This document shows, piece by piece, positions 1 to 8,205 of a stretch of 63,778 nucleotides of DNA. Numbering within the stretch: position 1 is the first letter of the stretch; each line of letters starts with the position of its first letter. This DNA comes from Streptomyces toxytricini. Its GTDB lineage: Bacteria; Actinomycetota; Actinomycetes; Streptomycetales; Streptomycetaceae. The stretch is from contig NZ_BMTY01000010.1 of NCBI RefSeq assembly GCF_014649915.1, positions 195,194 through 258,971 of the forward strand, in the 5' to 3' direction. The position numbers and the translations under genes are program-made. The notes beneath the pieces are model-generated. The model did no database searches. It worked only from the letters and a program-made list of their open reading frames with translations, and had not been told where the DNA came from.

Positions 1-558
1 ATCGCCCTGACGGGCCTCAGCATGGCGGGCGACCTCGCACCCCGCGCCGCGGCGTTCGAAAGCCGGATCGCCGCCCTGGTGGCGATGCCGGGCTGCGTGG
101 ACCCCTGGCTGGGCTTCCCGCCCGAGATCCGCCAGATCCTCACGCCCGACAAGCAGCAGACGAACGACATCTGGAACAAGGAGGTCGTCCCGGAGCTGCC
201 CCCGGAGGCCGCCGCGACCATGAAGAAGCGCTTCGAGCCGTTCTCCGTCCCCGCGATGCTCGAAGCCCGACAGGGCCGGTTGTTCACGGACTTCTACACC
301 CCGGCCACCCGCATCCAAGCCATGAAGATCACGGACGTCGTCCCCCGCATCAAGGCCCCCACCCTCGTCCTCGACTACGAAGGCGAGCAGTTCTACCCCG
401 GCCAGCCCCGCCAGATGTACGACGCCCTCACCTCGCCCAAGGACTACGTACGGCTGACGGCGGCGCAGGGAGCACAACTGCACTGCTCTCCGATGGCGCC
501 GCAGCTGCACTGCGAGGTCGTCTTCGACTGGCTGCAGCACACCCTGCCGGGCACCTGA
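1..558 (+). CDS. Alpha/beta hydrolase, 5'-truncated by the window edge
   Basis: The frame is open from base 1, so only the C-terminal part is present. Translation from base 1 begins at the nucleophile elbow: the G-L-S-M-A-G stretch is the G-x-S-x-[GA] motif, and it lies upstream of the first ATG at base 22, so that ATG is not the real start. The acid residue is probably the Asp of VLDYEGEQFYPGQ and the base the His of AQLHC near the C-terminus, which gives an ordered Ser-Asp-His triad. The EQFYPGQ pattern is typical of dipeptidyl-aminopeptidase/acylaminoacyl-peptidase-like hydrolases. The substrate is unknown. It converges on the next gene with only 21 bases between the two stops. Confidence 0.8.
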   Translation: MALTGLSMAGDLAPRAAAFESRIAALVAMPGCVDPWLGFPPEIRQILTPDKQQTNDIWNKEVVPELPPEAAATMKKRFEPFSVPAMLEARQGRLFTDFYTPATRIQAMKITDVVPRIKAPTLVLDYEGEQFYPGQPRQMYDALTSPKDYVRLTAAQGAQLHCSPMAPQLHCEVVFDWLQHTLPGT

Positions 559-579
559 CGCCAGCGGGGCCGTTCGACG

Positions 580-2205
580 CTACCGGGTCGAACCGCGCTG
601 CCCGATCTCGAACCCGGGCGGCTTCAGGCCCTTGAGGCACTCCGTGTCCGCCGCGTCCGGGGTGTCGAAGAAGGAGACGGCGATCTGCTGCGCGCACTTC
701 GAGGTGGCGAACACCACGTGCGGCTCGTACGGGACGGTGACGACCGTGGCGTTGGGCAGCGTGCGCGCGACGTACGGCCCGTTGTCCGCGCCGGTCTGGG
801 CGTCGAAGCTGCCGGACAGGGCGAGCGTCGGAATGTCGCTGCGGGTGGCGTCCCGGATCGACGGGTCGGCCGGGGGCACGTCCCACACGTCGCAGTCCGG
901 CCGGAGATAGGTCAGCTGCGGCGCCTGCTCCTGCACCGAGCGGGGGTACGTCGGGAACGCCTTCCGGCCGCCCTCCAGAGCCTGCTCCTCCGTCTCGTAC
1001 GGCGTCCACTCGCTGCAGAACACGCCGTAGACGAGGCCGTGTGCGACCCTGCCCATGGCCGCCGGGCTGAGCTTGCCGCCTGCGTACTGCTGCGCGATCC
1101 GCTGGGGTTTGCCGTTGGCCAACTCGTCGATGGCAATGGGGACTTGCGGTGCGACGTGGGTGGCGGAGGTCATCCAGTTCACCAGCGTGCCGCCGTCCAG
1201 CACGACCTTCACCGGCTTGTCGCTGCCCGGCAGCGTGACGGTCGTCGTGACCGGCTTCGCTTCGAGGTCGCGGACGAGCTCGTCGAAGGTGGCCGACAGG
1301 TTCGGGTACCGCTCGTTGCACGCCGGCTCGTCCGCGCACGCCTTGAACACGCCGTCGAAGCCCTGCCGGGCGCTGCTCCAGGTCGCCGCCGAACCCGATA
1401 TGGCCGGCGGCAGGATGCCGTCGAGGGCGACCGAGCGCAGCCCGTCGGGGTGCAGGCGCATGTACACCAGCGCGAGGTGGGTGCCGTAGGAGATGGCGTA
1501 CAGGTTCCACTGCTTCAGGCCGAGCGCGGCGCGCAGGTCCTCGTAGTCGGCGGCGCTCTCGGTGTCGTTGTAGGCGGCGAGGTCGATGCCCTTGGCGGCC
1601 AGCCGGTCGCGGCAGGCCCGGGTGGCCTCGACGTGCAGGCGTTCGGTGGAGGGTGCACCGGAGACGAGGCCGACGGCGCGCGCGTTGAACGCGTCGATGT
1701 TCGGGCACAGGACGTTCGGCTCGGCCGAGTACGTGCCGCGCTGGGACATGAGGATGACGTCCCGGTCGCGGTTCAGGCCGCCGCTGATCGCCATCTTCGC
1801 CTCGCCGACCGCGTCGTCGCCGGGCCCGCCGGCGAGCCACACGATGGGGTCGGGCTTCGGCGTGGCCGACAGCGCGGGCACGATCGCGACACCGAGCCTG
1901 ATCTGCCTGCCGTCCGGCCGGGCGCGGTTCTCGGGGACGGTGAGGGTTCCGCAGCGGGCCCCTTCGAGCTCCTCGATCGGCTCCGGCGTCTTCGGACAGG
2001 CGCCCGGTGCGTAGCTCGCGTCGCCGACGGTGCGGGCGGCCGTGCCGATCGGCGCGCCGGGCGTGGCAGTGGCGTCGGCGCCGGACTGCGCCTGCGCCGC
2101 GGGCACGGCGAGCAGCCCGGCGACGAGCACACCGGTCGCCATGCCCGCGGACGCCGCCCGCAGCCGCCGTACGGTGCGCCTGCGGGGCGTGTGGTGGAGC
2201 GTCAT
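580..2205 (-). CDS. Secreted TAP-like alpha/beta hydrolase (S33 exopeptidase family)
   Basis: A 541-residue exported hydrolase. The N-terminus has an Arg-rich n-region, a hydrophobic core (about residues 20-38) and an AQA-type cleavage site, so it is probably secreted. The mature part carries an oxyanion-region GGPG, the nucleophile elbow A-I-S-Y-G-T, a late S-F-D acid residue and a Y-E-P-H histidine, the arrangement of tripeptidyl-aminopeptidase-like (TAP) S33 enzymes, which trim short N-terminal peptides from extracellular proteins. Several Cys pairs suggest disulfides. The ATG at 2205 follows a GGGAGG site overlapping the end of the upstream paralogue (12 bases between them), so the two are almost certainly co-transcribed. 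The exact substrate cannot be read from sequence. Confidence 0.88.
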   Translation of the reverse strand: MTLHHTPRRRTVRRLRAASAGMATGVLVAGLLAVPAAQAQSGADATATPGAPIGTAARTVGDASYAPGACPKTPEPIEELEGARCGTLTVPENRARPDGRQIRLGVAIVPALSATPKPDPIVWLAGGPGDDAVGEAKMAISGGLNRDRDVILMSQRGTYSAEPNVLCPNIDAFNARAVGLVSGAPSTERLHVEATRACRDRLAAKGIDLAAYNDTESAADYEDLRAALGLKQWNLYAISYGTHLALVYMRLHPDGLRSVALDGILPPAISGSAATWSSARQGFDGVFKACADEPACNERYPNLSATFDELVRDLEAKPVTTTVTLPGSDKPVKVVLDGGTLVNWMTSATHVAPQVPIAIDELANGKPQRIAQQYAGGKLSPAAMGRVAHGLVYGVFCSEWTPYETEEQALEGGRKAFPTYPRSVQEQAPQLTYLRPDCDVWDVPPADPSIRDATRSDIPTLALSGSFDAQTGADNGPYVARTLPNATVVTVPYEPHVVFATSKCAQQIAVSFFDTPDAADTECLKGLKPPGFEIGQRGSTR

Positions 2206-2217
2206 CTGCCCTCCCGC

Positions 2218-3765
2218 TCATTTCGGGATGATCGTGAACGGCGCCGGCTTGAGACCGTCCACGCACGAGGTGTCGGGGGCGGTCGGGCGGGCGAAGAACG
2301 ACGCCAGCACCTGCTGCGCGCACGGCGACTGCGGGACGACCCAGTGGCCGATGCCGGGGACCAGCACGGACGTCGAGCGGGACAGGTCGGCGGCGACACC
2401 CTTCGCCCAACTCGCGCCCGTCTTCACGTCGAACGTGCCGGAGACGACGAGGGCCGGCACCGCGCTTGCCGTGGGCACGCGCTGGATCTCCGCGCGGTCC
2501 GCCACGTCCCAGATCCCGCACACCGGGTACTGGAAGGGCAGCTGCGGCGCCTGCGCCAGCACCGAGTCCGGCCAGTCCGGGTACTCCTTGCGGCCCGCCG
2601 CCAGCACGTCGGCCTCCGTGTACCCGGGAGCCCACTCGGCGCACGCGATCGAATTCGTCAGGCCGTGGGCGAACTGGCCGGCCTCCTGGACGGATCCGGC
2701 CGCGCGCGCCTGCGCGAAGCGCTCCGGGTTCCCGCGGCTCAGCTCGTCGAGCGCCGCCGGCAGGTCGTTCGGCCGCGGCGTGAACGCGACGATCAGGTTC
2801 AGCAGCGCGCCGCCGTCGAGCACCGTCTTGACCGGCTTCCCGCCGCCCTCCGGCGTGACGTCCAGGGTCAGCGGCTGCGCCTCCAGCTTGCGGATCTGCT
2901 CCGTCAGCATGCCGGGCAGGTCCGGGTAGCGGTCCTTGCAGGCGGGCTGCGCCGCGCACGCCGCGAAGATGCTGCGGATGCCCTCGGAGGTGCTGCTCCA
3001 GGTCCAGGGGAGGGTCACGTACTGGGACGGGGCGACGGAGTCGATCGCCACCGAGCGGATCCCCGCGGGGTGCAGGCGCAGGTAGGTGAGGGCCAGGTTG
3101 GAACCGTACGAGTACCCGTACACGTTCCACTGGGGGATGCCGAGCGCCGTGCGCAGGTCGGCGAAGTCGGCGGCGTTCTCCGTGGTGTTGTAGGCGTTCA
3201 GGTCGACGCCGTCGGCGACGAGCCGGGCCCGGCAGTCCGTCACCGCCTTCCGCATGATCTGCTTCGCCTGCGCGGAGTCGTAGCCCAGGCCGACGGCCTG
3301 CTCGTTGAACCGGTCGACCTCGGGGCAGGCCAGGTTCGGCTGGTCGTACAGATTGCCGCGCTGGCCCATGACGATGAGCTCGCGGTCCTTGTTCAGTCCG
3401 GAGTCGACGAGGAACGGGATGTCGTCGAACGTGTCGGCGCCGGGCCCGCCCGCCATGAACACCACCGGGTCCGGCGCGGGCTTCTCCGCGGCGGCGGGAA
3501 TCCTCGCCACCGCCAGCCTGATCGTCCGGCCGCCGGGCCGGGAGCGGTTCTCCGGCACCTCCAAGACGCCGCACTTCGCGCCCGCCAGCGCTTCGATGGG
3601 CTCGGGCGGCTCGGGGCAGGCCCCCGGTACGAACCGGGCGCCCGTCGGACCCGTCGGGCTCGGTGTCGCGGCCGGGGAGGCGACGCTGCCGGATGCGGGG
3701 CCGAAGGCGGCCAGGCACGCGAGAGCGGCCGCGGCAGCCCCCGCACGGAGGGTGTGCTCGGACAA
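2218..3765 (-). CDS. TAP-like alpha/beta hydrolase, paralogue of the next gene
   Basis: A 515-residue hydrolase of the same S33/TAP family as its downstream neighbour: GGPG near the N-terminal third, nucleophile elbow G-Y-S-Y-G-S, acid residue in S-G-T-F-D and histidine in G-I-G-H-W. The open frame runs to 3879, but the extra residues are low-complexity and overlap a perfect dyad. The TTG at 3765 lies 11 bases after an AAGGA site and starts a good signal peptide (LSEHTLRAGAAAAALACLAA), so I chose it. It probably encodes a secreted or membrane-anchored exopeptidase. Tandem placement and the shared architecture imply duplication and a joint role in peptide scavenging (inference). Confidence 0.85.
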   Translation of the reverse strand: MSEHTLRAGAAAAALACLAAFGPASGSVASPAATPSPTGPTGARFVPGACPEPPEPIEALAGAKCGVLEVPENRSRPGGRTIRLAVARIPAAAEKPAPDPVVFMAGGPGADTFDDIPFLVDSGLNKDRELIVMGQRGNLYDQPNLACPEVDRFNEQAVGLGYDSAQAKQIMRKAVTDCRARLVADGVDLNAYNTTENAADFADLRTALGIPQWNVYGYSYGSNLALTYLRLHPAGIRSVAIDSVAPSQYVTLPWTWSSTSEGIRSIFAACAAQPACKDRYPDLPGMLTEQIRKLEAQPLTLDVTPEGGGKPVKTVLDGGALLNLIVAFTPRPNDLPAALDELSRGNPERFAQARAAGSVQEAGQFAHGLTNSIACAEWAPGYTEADVLAAGRKEYPDWPDSVLAQAPQLPFQYPVCGIWDVADRAEIQRVPTASAVPALVVSGTFDVKTGASWAKGVAADLSRSTSVLVPGIGHWVVPQSPCAQQVLASFFARPTAPDTSCVDGLKPAPFTIIPK

Positions 3766-3781
3766 TGCGATCCCGTTCCTT

Positions 3782-3814
3782 CGCCGGCTTCGGCGGCTGC
3801 CGCCGAAGCCGGCG
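3782..3814. promoter_or_regulatory. Perfect 16-bp inverted repeat abutting the TAP-gene ribosome site
   Basis: Arms 3782-3797 and 3799-3814 are perfectly complementary around one base, and the repeat directly touches the AAGGA site (3777-3781) of the minus-strand TTG start at 3765. In the transcript it would form a very stable hairpin against the ribosome site. It may be a terminator of the gene ending at 3854, an attenuator, or a dimeric operator. There is no U-tract. Confidence 0.6.
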
Positions 3815-3853
3815 GAGCCGCTGCGTTTGGGGCGGAACGCGCGTCCTTCGAAG

Positions 3854-4291
3854 CTACCGTGGGGCGCGGCCCCGTGCACCCGGAGCGGACACGCCCCCGG
3901 TCACCGTGTCCGCATGCCGGTGGGCCACGCGCCAGGCGCCGTCCTCCCTGCGGTACACCTGGGTGGCGCGCAGCGTGTACGTGCGGGGCTCCCCGTTCAC
4001 GGAGGCGGAGGTGTGCTCGAGGCCGACGGTGTACGCCATGTCGCCCGAGACGTCGTACGCCTGCAGCTCGAACACGTACGACGTGCAGTCGGAGAACGTC
4101 TCCGCGAGGCCGGTGAAGAGGGCGTCCAGCTCGGCGCGGCCGGCGGCGTCGCGCCACGCGCCGAGAACGCTCACCGGTTCGCTGCACGACCAGAGGGCGC
4201 GGCGGGCTGCCGCGTCGCCGTTGTGCAGTGCGACCTCCGCCGCGTACAGCTCGGTTCTGACCCATGCCAGGAAATCGTCGCGATCGGTCAT
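3854..4291 (-). CDS. NTF2-like / SnoaL-fold (DUF4440-type) protein
   Basis: A 145-residue protein starting at ATG 4291 (MTDRDDFLAW) behind a GAGGG site; the longer upstream open frame is low complexity. The pattern of an N-terminal helix, a GDAAARRALWS turn, VSVLGAW, and a final strand WRVAHRHAD preceded by VYRREDGAW is typical of the cone-shaped NTF2-like fold seen in SnoaL/SgcJ and ketosteroid-isomerase relatives. Such proteins bind small molecules or act as isomerases or immunity-like proteins; nothing here settles the ligand. Gene context (secreted peptidases downstream) offers no pathway. Confidence 0.75.
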   Translation of the reverse strand: MTDRDDFLAWVRTELYAAEVALHNGDAAARRALWSCSEPVSVLGAWRDAAGRAELDALFTGLAETFSDCTSYVFELQAYDVSGDMAYTVGLEHTSASVNGEPRTYTLRATQVYRREDGAWRVAHRHADTVTGGVSAPGARGRAPR

Positions 4292-4439
4292 GCCCTCATG
4301 ATGGCCCGGCACGGCGGCCGCGGCCTCGGGGGAGGGGCTTGCCCCCAGTGATCTTCGTGCCGTAGAGGTGGTGGCCCGCCGGCAGGCGCCGGACGCCCCG
4401 AGGCGGCGTCCGGTGCGGATACAAGGAAGGCCCACCGAC

Positions 4440-4823
4440 ATGGTCTCGGTCGTGCAGAACGTGGCGATTGACTGCTGCGACGCCTACGGACTCGCCTGCT
4501 TCTGGAGCAGGGTGACGGGTGGTCCGGTCGATCCGGAGGCCCGACCGGGGGACCCGGAGGTCCAGGTGCTGCTGGAGGAGGGGCCGCTGCTGTACTTCAA
4601 CCAGGTGCCCGAGCCCAAGACGGTCAAGAACCGCATCCACCTGTGCCTGCGCCCGGACACCACGCGCGAGCAGGAGGTGGAACGCCTCCTGGGCCTCGGC
4701 GCGACCCTCGTCGCCGACCGCCGCAATCCCGACGGCTCCGGCTGGGCGGTCCTCGCAGACCCCGAGGGCAACGAGTTCTGCGTGCTGCGCAGCGCGTCGG
4801 ACCGGGCCGCCACGCCGTCCTGA
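4440..4823 (+). CDS. VOC (glyoxalase-like) family protein
   Basis: A 127-residue protein with two beta-alpha-beta-beta-beta half modules: the first from VVQNVAIDCCDAYGLACFW, the second from NRIHLCLRP to the signature DPEGNEFCVLR, where the Glu of E-F is the usual metal ligand position. This is the glyoxalase/bleomycin-resistance (VOC) superfamily. The histidine of the second half (RIHL) is present, while the first half lacks an obvious ligand His, so metal binding is uncertain. The ATG at 4440 follows AAGGAAGG by eight bases. It stands alone and converges on the EamA gene. Function is likely small-molecule binding or isomerisation (inference). Confidence 0.8.
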   Translation: MVSVVQNVAIDCCDAYGLACFWSRVTGGPVDPEARPGDPEVQVLLEEGPLLYFNQVPEPKTVKNRIHLCLRPDTTREQEVERLLGLGATLVADRRNPDGSGWAVLADPEGNEFCVLRSASDRAATPS

Positions 4824-4873
4824 CGCCTGAGCCCGCCCCGACCGGGCCGTGGAGCCGCCGGGCCCGCGACGGG

Positions 4874-5827
4874 TCACCCGGCGGGGCGGACGGGCTCCGG
4901 AACCCCGGTCGGCCCGCGGCGGTCTTCCGCGCCGGAGGCGGCCTGTGGGGCGACTGCGGTGCGGTGGGCGCGTTCGATGGCCTGGCCCCAATAGGTCCCG
5001 GCGACCATGAGCCCGGCGCCGAGGCCGGCCCACATGGTGAGCCGTTCACCGCCGACGCCGATCCCCACGGCGACCGCCCAGATCGGCTCCGTGCCCAGGA
5101 GCAGGCTGGCCCGGCTCGCGGACGTGCCCTGCACCGCCCACGTCTGGGCGAGGAACGCGAACACGCTGCAGAACAGGGCGAGATAGACGAGCTGCATCCA
5201 CGTCGCACCACTGCTGTGGAACAGTTCCGGCAGATGGCCGAGGGCGAGCGGCAGGAACAGCGCCGCACCCACGACGGTCTGGACGGCGGTGAGGTTCAGC
5301 GGGTCCACGGGCCGGCCGGCGGTGAGCCGTCCGACGAGCGCGACGTGCCCGGCCCGCACGGCCGCGGCGGCGAGCATCAGCCCGTCCCCGAGCCGCGGCG
5401 CCTGGAAGCCGGTGCCGACGGTGAGCAGCCCGACGGCCGCGACGCAGCATGCGGCGGCGAGGAAGAACCTCCCCGGCAGCCGGCCGCCGGTGCGGTCCAG
5501 CAGCGGGGTCAGCACGATGGTCAGACTGATGATCAGCCCTGCGTTGGCGGCGCTGGTGTGCGCCACCCCGTACGTCTCCAGCACCAGCACGGCGGCCTGC
5601 GTCGTCCCGAGCAGCAACCCGGCGCGCACCTCCGCACGTGTCCACGCCCGCCTCCGGCGCCGGAACGCCACCAGCGCCCCACAGGCCACTGCGGACAGGG
5701 CGTACCGGGCGAAGAGGACCGCCAGGACGGGAAGGGCGGCGGTGGCCGTCTTGGCGGCGAGGTAGCTGGAGCCCCAGACGAGCGCGACCAGCAGGAGAAC
5801 CGCATCCGTGCGGCGGGCAACATGCAT
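4874..5827 (-). CDS. EamA-family (DMT) transporter
   Basis: A 317-residue membrane protein with about ten hydrophobic helices in two homologous halves, the first starting at TDAVLLLVALVWGSSYLAAK, a diagnostic EamA entry motif, and the second at TAVQTVVGAALF. The family exports metabolites and amino acids across the cytoplasmic membrane. I chose ATG 5827 (MHVARRTDA), which leaves an 80-base intergenic region to the divergent LysR gene; an upstream ATG at 5869 would intrude on that promoter. The divergent arrangement strongly suggests that the LysR protein controls this exporter. The substrate is unknown. The C-terminal 30 residues are hydrophilic. Confidence 0.88.
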   Translation of the reverse strand: MHVARRTDAVLLLVALVWGSSYLAAKTATAALPVLAVLFARYALSAVACGALVAFRRRRRAWTRAEVRAGLLLGTTQAAVLVLETYGVAHTSAANAGLIISLTIVLTPLLDRTGGRLPGRFFLAAACCVAAVGLLTVGTGFQAPRLGDGLMLAAAAVRAGHVALVGRLTAGRPVDPLNLTAVQTVVGAALFLPLALGHLPELFHSSGATWMQLVYLALFCSVFAFLAQTWAVQGTSASRASLLLGTEPIWAVAVGIGVGGERLTMWAGLGAGLMVAGTYWGQAIERAHRTAVAPQAASGAEDRRGPTGVPEPVRPAG

Positions 5828-5884
5828 GCGCCCACCGTGCCCCACCAGCACGTTGAAGACCACAACCAAGATCTAAACCGATCA

Positions 5885-5908
5885 TGTAGCAGCCCTACAC
5901 TGTCGCCG
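5885..5908 (+). promoter_or_regulatory. Dyad and -10-like box in front of the LysR gene; probable leaderless start
   Basis: TGTAG-CAGCC-CTACA (5885-5899) is a perfect five-base dyad of the size bound by LysR dimers. A TACACT hexamer (5896-5901) overlaps it, placed so that transcription would begin at or very near the GTG start at 5908. No ribosome site precedes this GTG. The layout suggests a leaderless, autoregulated transcript. Confidence 0.5.
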
Positions 5909-6879
5909 TGGACGAACGCCAACTGCGCATCCTGCGCGAACTCGGGGACCTGGGCAGCGTCAGTGCAGTCGCCGAGGCGCTGCACGTCACCCCTTCCGCG
6001 ATCTCCCAGCAGCTGCGGCTGCTGCAGCGCTCCCTCCCCGTCCCGCTCACCGAACGCGCCGGCCGCCGCCTGGTCCTGACCGACGCCGGCCAGGCCCTGG
6101 CCGCGGCGGCCGTCCACGTCGAGACGGCCCTGGCCCAGGCGCGGCACGCTGTCACCGACTTCGCCGAGCAGGCGGACGGCGGCGTATCGGTGGCCGCCTT
6201 CCACAGCGCGGCCTCGTCCTTCTTCCCGCCCCTGCTGCGCAGCCTCGCCGGCCCCGGCAGCCCCCACCTGGCCCTCGCGGACGAAGACGTCGCCCAGGAC
6301 GACTTCCCCGCCCTCACCCGGCGCTACGACCTCGTACTCGCCCACCGCCTCGACCACGGCCCCCCGTGGCCGCGCACGGTGACCTCCAGGACGCTCCTGC
6401 GTGAACCCCTGGACATCGCCCTGCCGGCCGGCCACGCGCTGGCCTCCCGTCCCGCGCTCGCGCCGCACGAGGTGGCGGACCAGCCGTGGATCACCGTCCA
6501 CGACGGCTTCCCGCTGATGCAGACCATCAAGGCCATCGCCGTCGTCGCCAACCGCCGGCTGGACATCGTCCACCGGATCAACGAGTTCGCCGTGGTCGCC
6601 GAGGTCGTCGCCGCCGGCGGCGGCCTCGCGCTGATGCCCCGCTGGACGGCCCGGCCGCACCCCGGCGTCGTCCTCAGGCCGCTCAGCGCAGTCCACGCCC
6701 GACGCGACATCGACGTCCTCCACCGCCCCGAACGCACCGCCCGGAAGGCCGTCCGCACGGTCCTCGCGGCCCTGCACACCGCGGCCGCCCACATCCGGAG
6801 CCGGGACCGCTCCGCCGGCACCCCTGCCACAGCCGATGGGGAGCCTCCCGGCCTCGTGCGAGGCCGGGAGGCTCCCTGA
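5908..6879 (+). CDS. LysR-family transcriptional regulator
   Basis: A 323-residue regulator starting at GTG 5908. Residues 1-60 form the LysR winged helix: LRILRELGDLGSVSAVAEAL, then HVTPSAISQQL recognition helix and a LTERAGRRLVLTDAG wing. The effector domain follows from about residue 90 (VAAFHSAASSFFPPLLRSL). Family knowledge: tetramers bind T-N11-A-like dyads and activate a divergent gene when bound to a ligand, here probably the EamA exporter. The last 14 codons and the stop are encoded by one arm-loop-arm of a strong hairpin, so the C-terminal tail GEPPGLVRGREAP is dictated by the terminator sequence. Confidence 0.9.
   Translation: MDERQLRILRELGDLGSVSAVAEALHVTPSAISQQLRLLQRSLPVPLTERAGRRLVLTDAGQALAAAAVHVETALAQARHAVTDFAEQADGGVSVAAFHSAASSFFPPLLRSLAGPGSPHLALADEDVAQDDFPALTRRYDLVLAHRLDHGPPWPRTVTSRTLLREPLDIALPAGHALASRPALAPHEVADQPWITVHDGFPLMQTIKAIAVVANRRLDIVHRINEFAVVAEVVAAGGGLALMPRWTARPHPGVVLRPLSAVHARRDIDVLHRPERTARKAVRTVLAALHTAAAHIRSRDRSAGTPATADGEPPGLVRGREAP
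6839..6876. terminator. 18-bp perfect hairpin ending at the LysR stop codon
   Basis: Arms 6839-6856 and 6859-6876 are perfectly complementary with a two-base loop; the TGA stop (6877-6879) follows immediately. It sits between convergent genes and probably terminates both. No U-tract is present, as is common in Streptomyces terminators. Confidence 0.8.
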
Positions 6880-6926
6880 GGCAGGGCCGACGGGTGACCG
6901 ATGACCGCGAGGTCGAGGCCGGATCC

Positions 6927-7283
6927 TCAGTCTCGGTCGTGGTCGTCGTCGGGGGCGTGATGGAACTTCACGGTTGTGGTGGTGGTGACGGTCTTCTTGA
7001 GGACCTTGCCGTGATGGTTCTTGGTGATCTTGGTCACCGTCTTGACGGTGGTGACCTTGACCCGCCCGTCACTCAGGGTGCGCTTCGTGACCGTGATCTT
7101 GGTCGTCACGATCGTTTTGGCGCGGCCCTCGTGCGCCACGTGCTCCTGGGTCGTCTGGACGGCCGGCGTCTGCGGCGCGGCCGGCGCGGCGAAGGCGGTG
7201 GAGGGGAGGAGCGCTCCGCCGGCGGCGAGGGCTCCGCAGGCACCGAGGAGGGCGAGACGCTGGGTGAGGTTGATGCGGGTCAT
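6927..7283 (-). CDS. Small secreted Thr/Lys/Val-rich protein
   Basis: A 118-residue protein beginning at ATG 7283, seven bases after an AGGAG site. It has a clear signal peptide (TQRLALLGACGALAAGGALLPSTAFAAPA region, AFA-A cleavage). The mature part is unusual: alternating basic and beta-branched residues such as VTTKITVTKRT and a TTTTT run, ending in a His/Asp-rich tail (HHAPDDDHDRD). No catalytic motif is seen. I do not recognise the family. A beta-rich surface-associated role or metal binding by the tail are possible but are only guesses. Confidence 0.75.
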   Translation of the reverse strand: MTRINLTQRLALLGACGALAAGGALLPSTAFAAPAAPQTPAVQTTQEHVAHEGRAKTIVTTKITVTKRTLSDGRVKVTTVKTVTKITKNHHGKVLKKTVTTTTTVKFHHAPDDDHDRD

Positions 7284-7513
7284 GGGTGTCTCCTGGGGGG
7301 TAAGTCCGCCGGTCCATCGCCCGGCCGATCCGAGTCGCCCCTTGCTGGGGCCGTGCTTCCATTGGGCCCCACGGGCGACAACCGGGTCACGCCCCTGCAT
7401 CTCGGGACTTGACGCCCTCCCCCGCTCGGTGTTCACTCCACCGCCCCGGCCGGACCTGCCGACACCGTGACCTCATGCGCAGGGCACAGCCCGTACTGCC
7501 CCAGAGGCATACC

Positions 7514-8095
7514 ATGCTGCCCATGACGCAAGATGACGGGGAGCTCGACAGCCTCGTACGCAAGCGGATCCGAGCCCTGCGCGTGGCGCAGGGCTGGTCC
7601 CTGGAGGAGCTGGCCACTCGCGCCAACCTCAGCCCGTCCTCGCTCAGCCGCATCGAGAACGGCCGGCGTCGACTCGCCCTCGACCAGCTCGTCACCCTCG
7701 CCCGCGCTCTGGACACCACCCTGGACCAGCTCGTGGAGAACGCCGCCGACGACGTCGTCATCAGCCCGATGATCGACGGTGCCCGCGGCCTGATGCGCTG
7801 GCCCGTCAAGGGGGAGCCCGGCATGACCGTGGTGCGCCGGCGCATGACGGACCCGCCGCCCGACAACCCCGCCGGAATGCGCGCCCACCCCGGCCGTGAA
7901 TGGCTGGTGGTGCTCTCCGGCACAGCCGTCCTCATGCTCGGCCACCGGCGCTTCCGCATCGAGACCAACCAGGCCGCCGAATTCCCCACGATGATGCCGC
8001 ACGCCATCGGCGCCGAGGGCGGCCCCTGCGAGATCCTCGGCATCTTCGACCGCGACGCCCGCCGCGGCCACCAGAAAGACGCCGACGCCACCTGA
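7514..8095 (+). CDS. XRE-family regulator with C-terminal cupin domain
   Basis: A 193-residue regulator. Residues about 12-70 form an XRE helix-turn-helix (RKRIRALRVAQGWSLEELA, then NLSPSSLSRIENGRR recognition segment). Residues about 110-185 form a small cupin barrel (HPGREWLVVLSGTAVLMLG, then AEFPTMMPHAIGAEGGP), which usually senses a small molecule. The ATG at 7514 follows GAGG by six bases; a second in-frame ATG at 7523 is possible. It precedes a methyltransferase gene on the same strand after a gap of 110 bases and may regulate it. Confidence 0.88.
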   Translation: MLPMTQDDGELDSLVRKRIRALRVAQGWSLEELATRANLSPSSLSRIENGRRRLALDQLVTLARALDTTLDQLVENAADDVVISPMIDGARGLMRWPVKGEPGMTVVRRRMTDPPPDNPAGMRAHPGREWLVVLSGTAVLMLGHRRFRIETNQAAEFPTMMPHAIGAEGGPCEILGIFDRDARRGHQKDADAT

Positions 8096-8150
8096 CGCCC
8101 CGCCCTGCAGCCGGCCCATTGCGCGGCGAGCAGCACACAGCCCTGCTTTC

Positions 8151-8175
8151 TTGCGCACTAGGCAAGGAGCCTTGC
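8151..8175. promoter_or_regulatory. TTGC/GCAA operator-like dyads upstream of the methyltransferase
   Basis: GCAAGG-AG-CCTTGC (8162-8175) is a perfect dyad, and TTGC at 8151-8154 pairs with GCAA at 8162-8165 seven bases away, giving overlapping half-sites 31 bases before the ATG at 8206. It is well placed as an operator, perhaps for the XRE-cupin protein just upstream (inference). Confidence 0.45.
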
Positions 8176-8205
8176 GGCAGGCGCATCAGTCTGTACGGTG
8201 GCGGC

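Noticed and set aside
718..4116. A 1132-codon plus-strand open frame
   Set aside because: It is the antisense shadow of the two TAP genes: Arg/Gly/Val-rich, no domain, and explained by third-position GC.
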